Origin: Candidatus Methanosuratincola petrocarbonis (ex Vanwonterghem et al. 2016)
GTDB lineage: Archaea > Thermoproteota > Methanomethylicia > Methanomethylicales > Methanomethylicaceae
Assembly: GCA_001717015.1 (NCBI GenBank)
Contig: MAGV01000061.1
Location: forward strand, 1-5,688
Direction of reading: 5' to 3'
DNA length: 5,688 nucleotides
The first letter of the stretch is position 1; each line of letters starts with the position of its first letter. The notes under the pieces are model-generated. The model saw nothing but the letters and a program-made list of their open reading frames with translations, did not search any database and was not told the DNA's origin. The translations under genes and the position numbers were made by a program. Below are positions 5,494 through 5,688 of this stretch, piece after piece.

Positions 5494-5523
5494 GTGATCA
5501 TCCATTCTGCGTCGAGCGGGTGA
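5494..5523 (+). CDS. Possible 9-codon leader ORF before the transporter
   Basis: A GTG at 5494 has an excellent SD (AAGGAG, 5481-5486; spacer 7 nt). It opens nine codons (MIIHSASSG) that end in TGA directly abutting the ATG of the transporter, in the same frame (TGAATG). This geometry fits translation of a leader peptide followed by reinitiation. However, if the TATA box at 5469-5477 is used, the transcript would begin inside this ORF and lack its SD. It may therefore be accidental, or a real upstream start interrupted by a stop. Confidence 0.25.
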   Translation: MIIHSASSG

Positions 5524-5688
5524 ATGCGTGCCTTGATCTCTCAGGTGTGGCGAGTTAATCTTGCGACAATGCTCTTCTTCACCCTGATCCAGGTTGTCGT
5601 CCCGCTCATACCTAGGTACGCGCTGACCGTCTCTGCATCGCCTTTCCTGATAGGTCTGGCGGTATCTGCAATCTCCATCACTGCAATC
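5524..5688 (+). CDS. MFS-type transporter, N-terminal part, cut by window edge
   Basis: Fifty-five codons run open to the window end. The visible part has VWRVNLATMLFFTLIQVVVPLIPRY (about 8-32), a typical first transmembrane helix. A polar turn, then ASPFLIGLAVSAISITAI (about 38-55), the start of the second helix, follow. The SPFLIGLAVSA segment after a helix-1 PLIPRYA is characteristic of major facilitator superfamily drug/sugar efflux-type proteins of the inner membrane. No substrate can be assigned from this fragment. The ATG at 5524 is preceded immediately by an in-frame TGA, so translation cannot begin further upstream in this frame without readthrough. GGGTGA at 5518-5523 is too close to be a normal SD for this ATG; a TTG at 5533 would have it 9 nt upstream. 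The gene is divergent from cdc6. Confidence 0.75.
   Translation, partial: MRALISQVWRVNLATMLFFTLIQVVVPLIPRYALTVSASPFLIGLAVSAISITAI

Larger units (their letters stand above)
5187..5523. other. Intergenic region upstream of cdc6, candidate replication origin (oriC)
   Basis: This 337-bp stretch between divergent cdc6 and the transporter contains no recognisable gene or tRNA. It holds the TATA box of cdc6, two sequences resembling the archaeal mini-ORB core (5223-5234 and 5432-5445), an A/T-only tract (5334-5345) and a T-run (5320-5324). Archaeal origins commonly lie next to an orc1/cdc6 gene and carry such elements, so an origin is a reasonable inference. The boxes are only two and imperfect, and the G-string often following full ORBs is not obvious. 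Confidence 0.45.

Overview
The window is archaeal. The clearest markers are an Orc1/Cdc6 initiator, the small (exonuclease) subunit DP1 of the archaeal family-D DNA polymerase, a DUF99 protein and an AbrB-PhoU fusion of archaeal type. There are also TATA-like boxes and Shine-Dalgarno (SD) sites complementary to the archaeal 16S 3' end (GGTGATC, GGAGGT). PolD is absent from Crenarchaeota, so the source is a euryarchaeon or a non-crenarchaeal TACK lineage such as Thaumarchaeota, Aigarchaeota, Bathyarchaeota or Korarchaeota; the sequence alone does not let me choose. Base composition is moderately GC-rich, Arg is often AGG, and GTG and TTG starts are common.

Layout. Positions 1-1516 (minus strand) hold a tight unit that runs AbrB-PhoU regulator, speD, speE. 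The last gene is cut by the window edge, and only its first 38 codons are visible; it overlaps speD by 4 nt. Positions 1517-1654 are a 138-bp divergent promoter region with a TATA-like element for each side. Positions 1655-3277 (plus) encode PolD small subunit DP1 with all Mre11-type metal ligands present. Positions 3278-3327 are a short convergent gap with a T-run and a hairpin. Positions 3328-3909 (minus) encode a DUF99/UPF0215 protein, and 3984-5186 (minus) encode Orc1/Cdc6, with the DUF99 gene 74 bp downstream of it. Positions 5187-5523 are a 337-bp intergenic region upstream of cdc6 with the TATA box of cdc6, two sequences resembling origin recognition boxes and an A/T-only tract; it is a reasonable candidate replication origin. 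Positions 5524-5688 (plus) begin an MFS-type transporter that runs off the window.

How the genes fit together. SpeD makes decarboxylated S-adenosylmethionine and SpeE uses it as aminopropyl donor, so the left unit is a polyamine module headed by a PhoU-family regulator. The middle and right parts form a replication cluster: initiator, polymerase/exonuclease subunit, a possible nuclease-fold DUF99 protein and a putative origin. I see no mobile element, CRISPR array, rRNA or tRNA. Nothing here is clearly a new system. The best leads are the origin-like region whose putative initiator box abuts the TATA box of cdc6, the PhoU-polyamine operon, the divergent DUF99 protein and a possible short leader ORF before the transporter.
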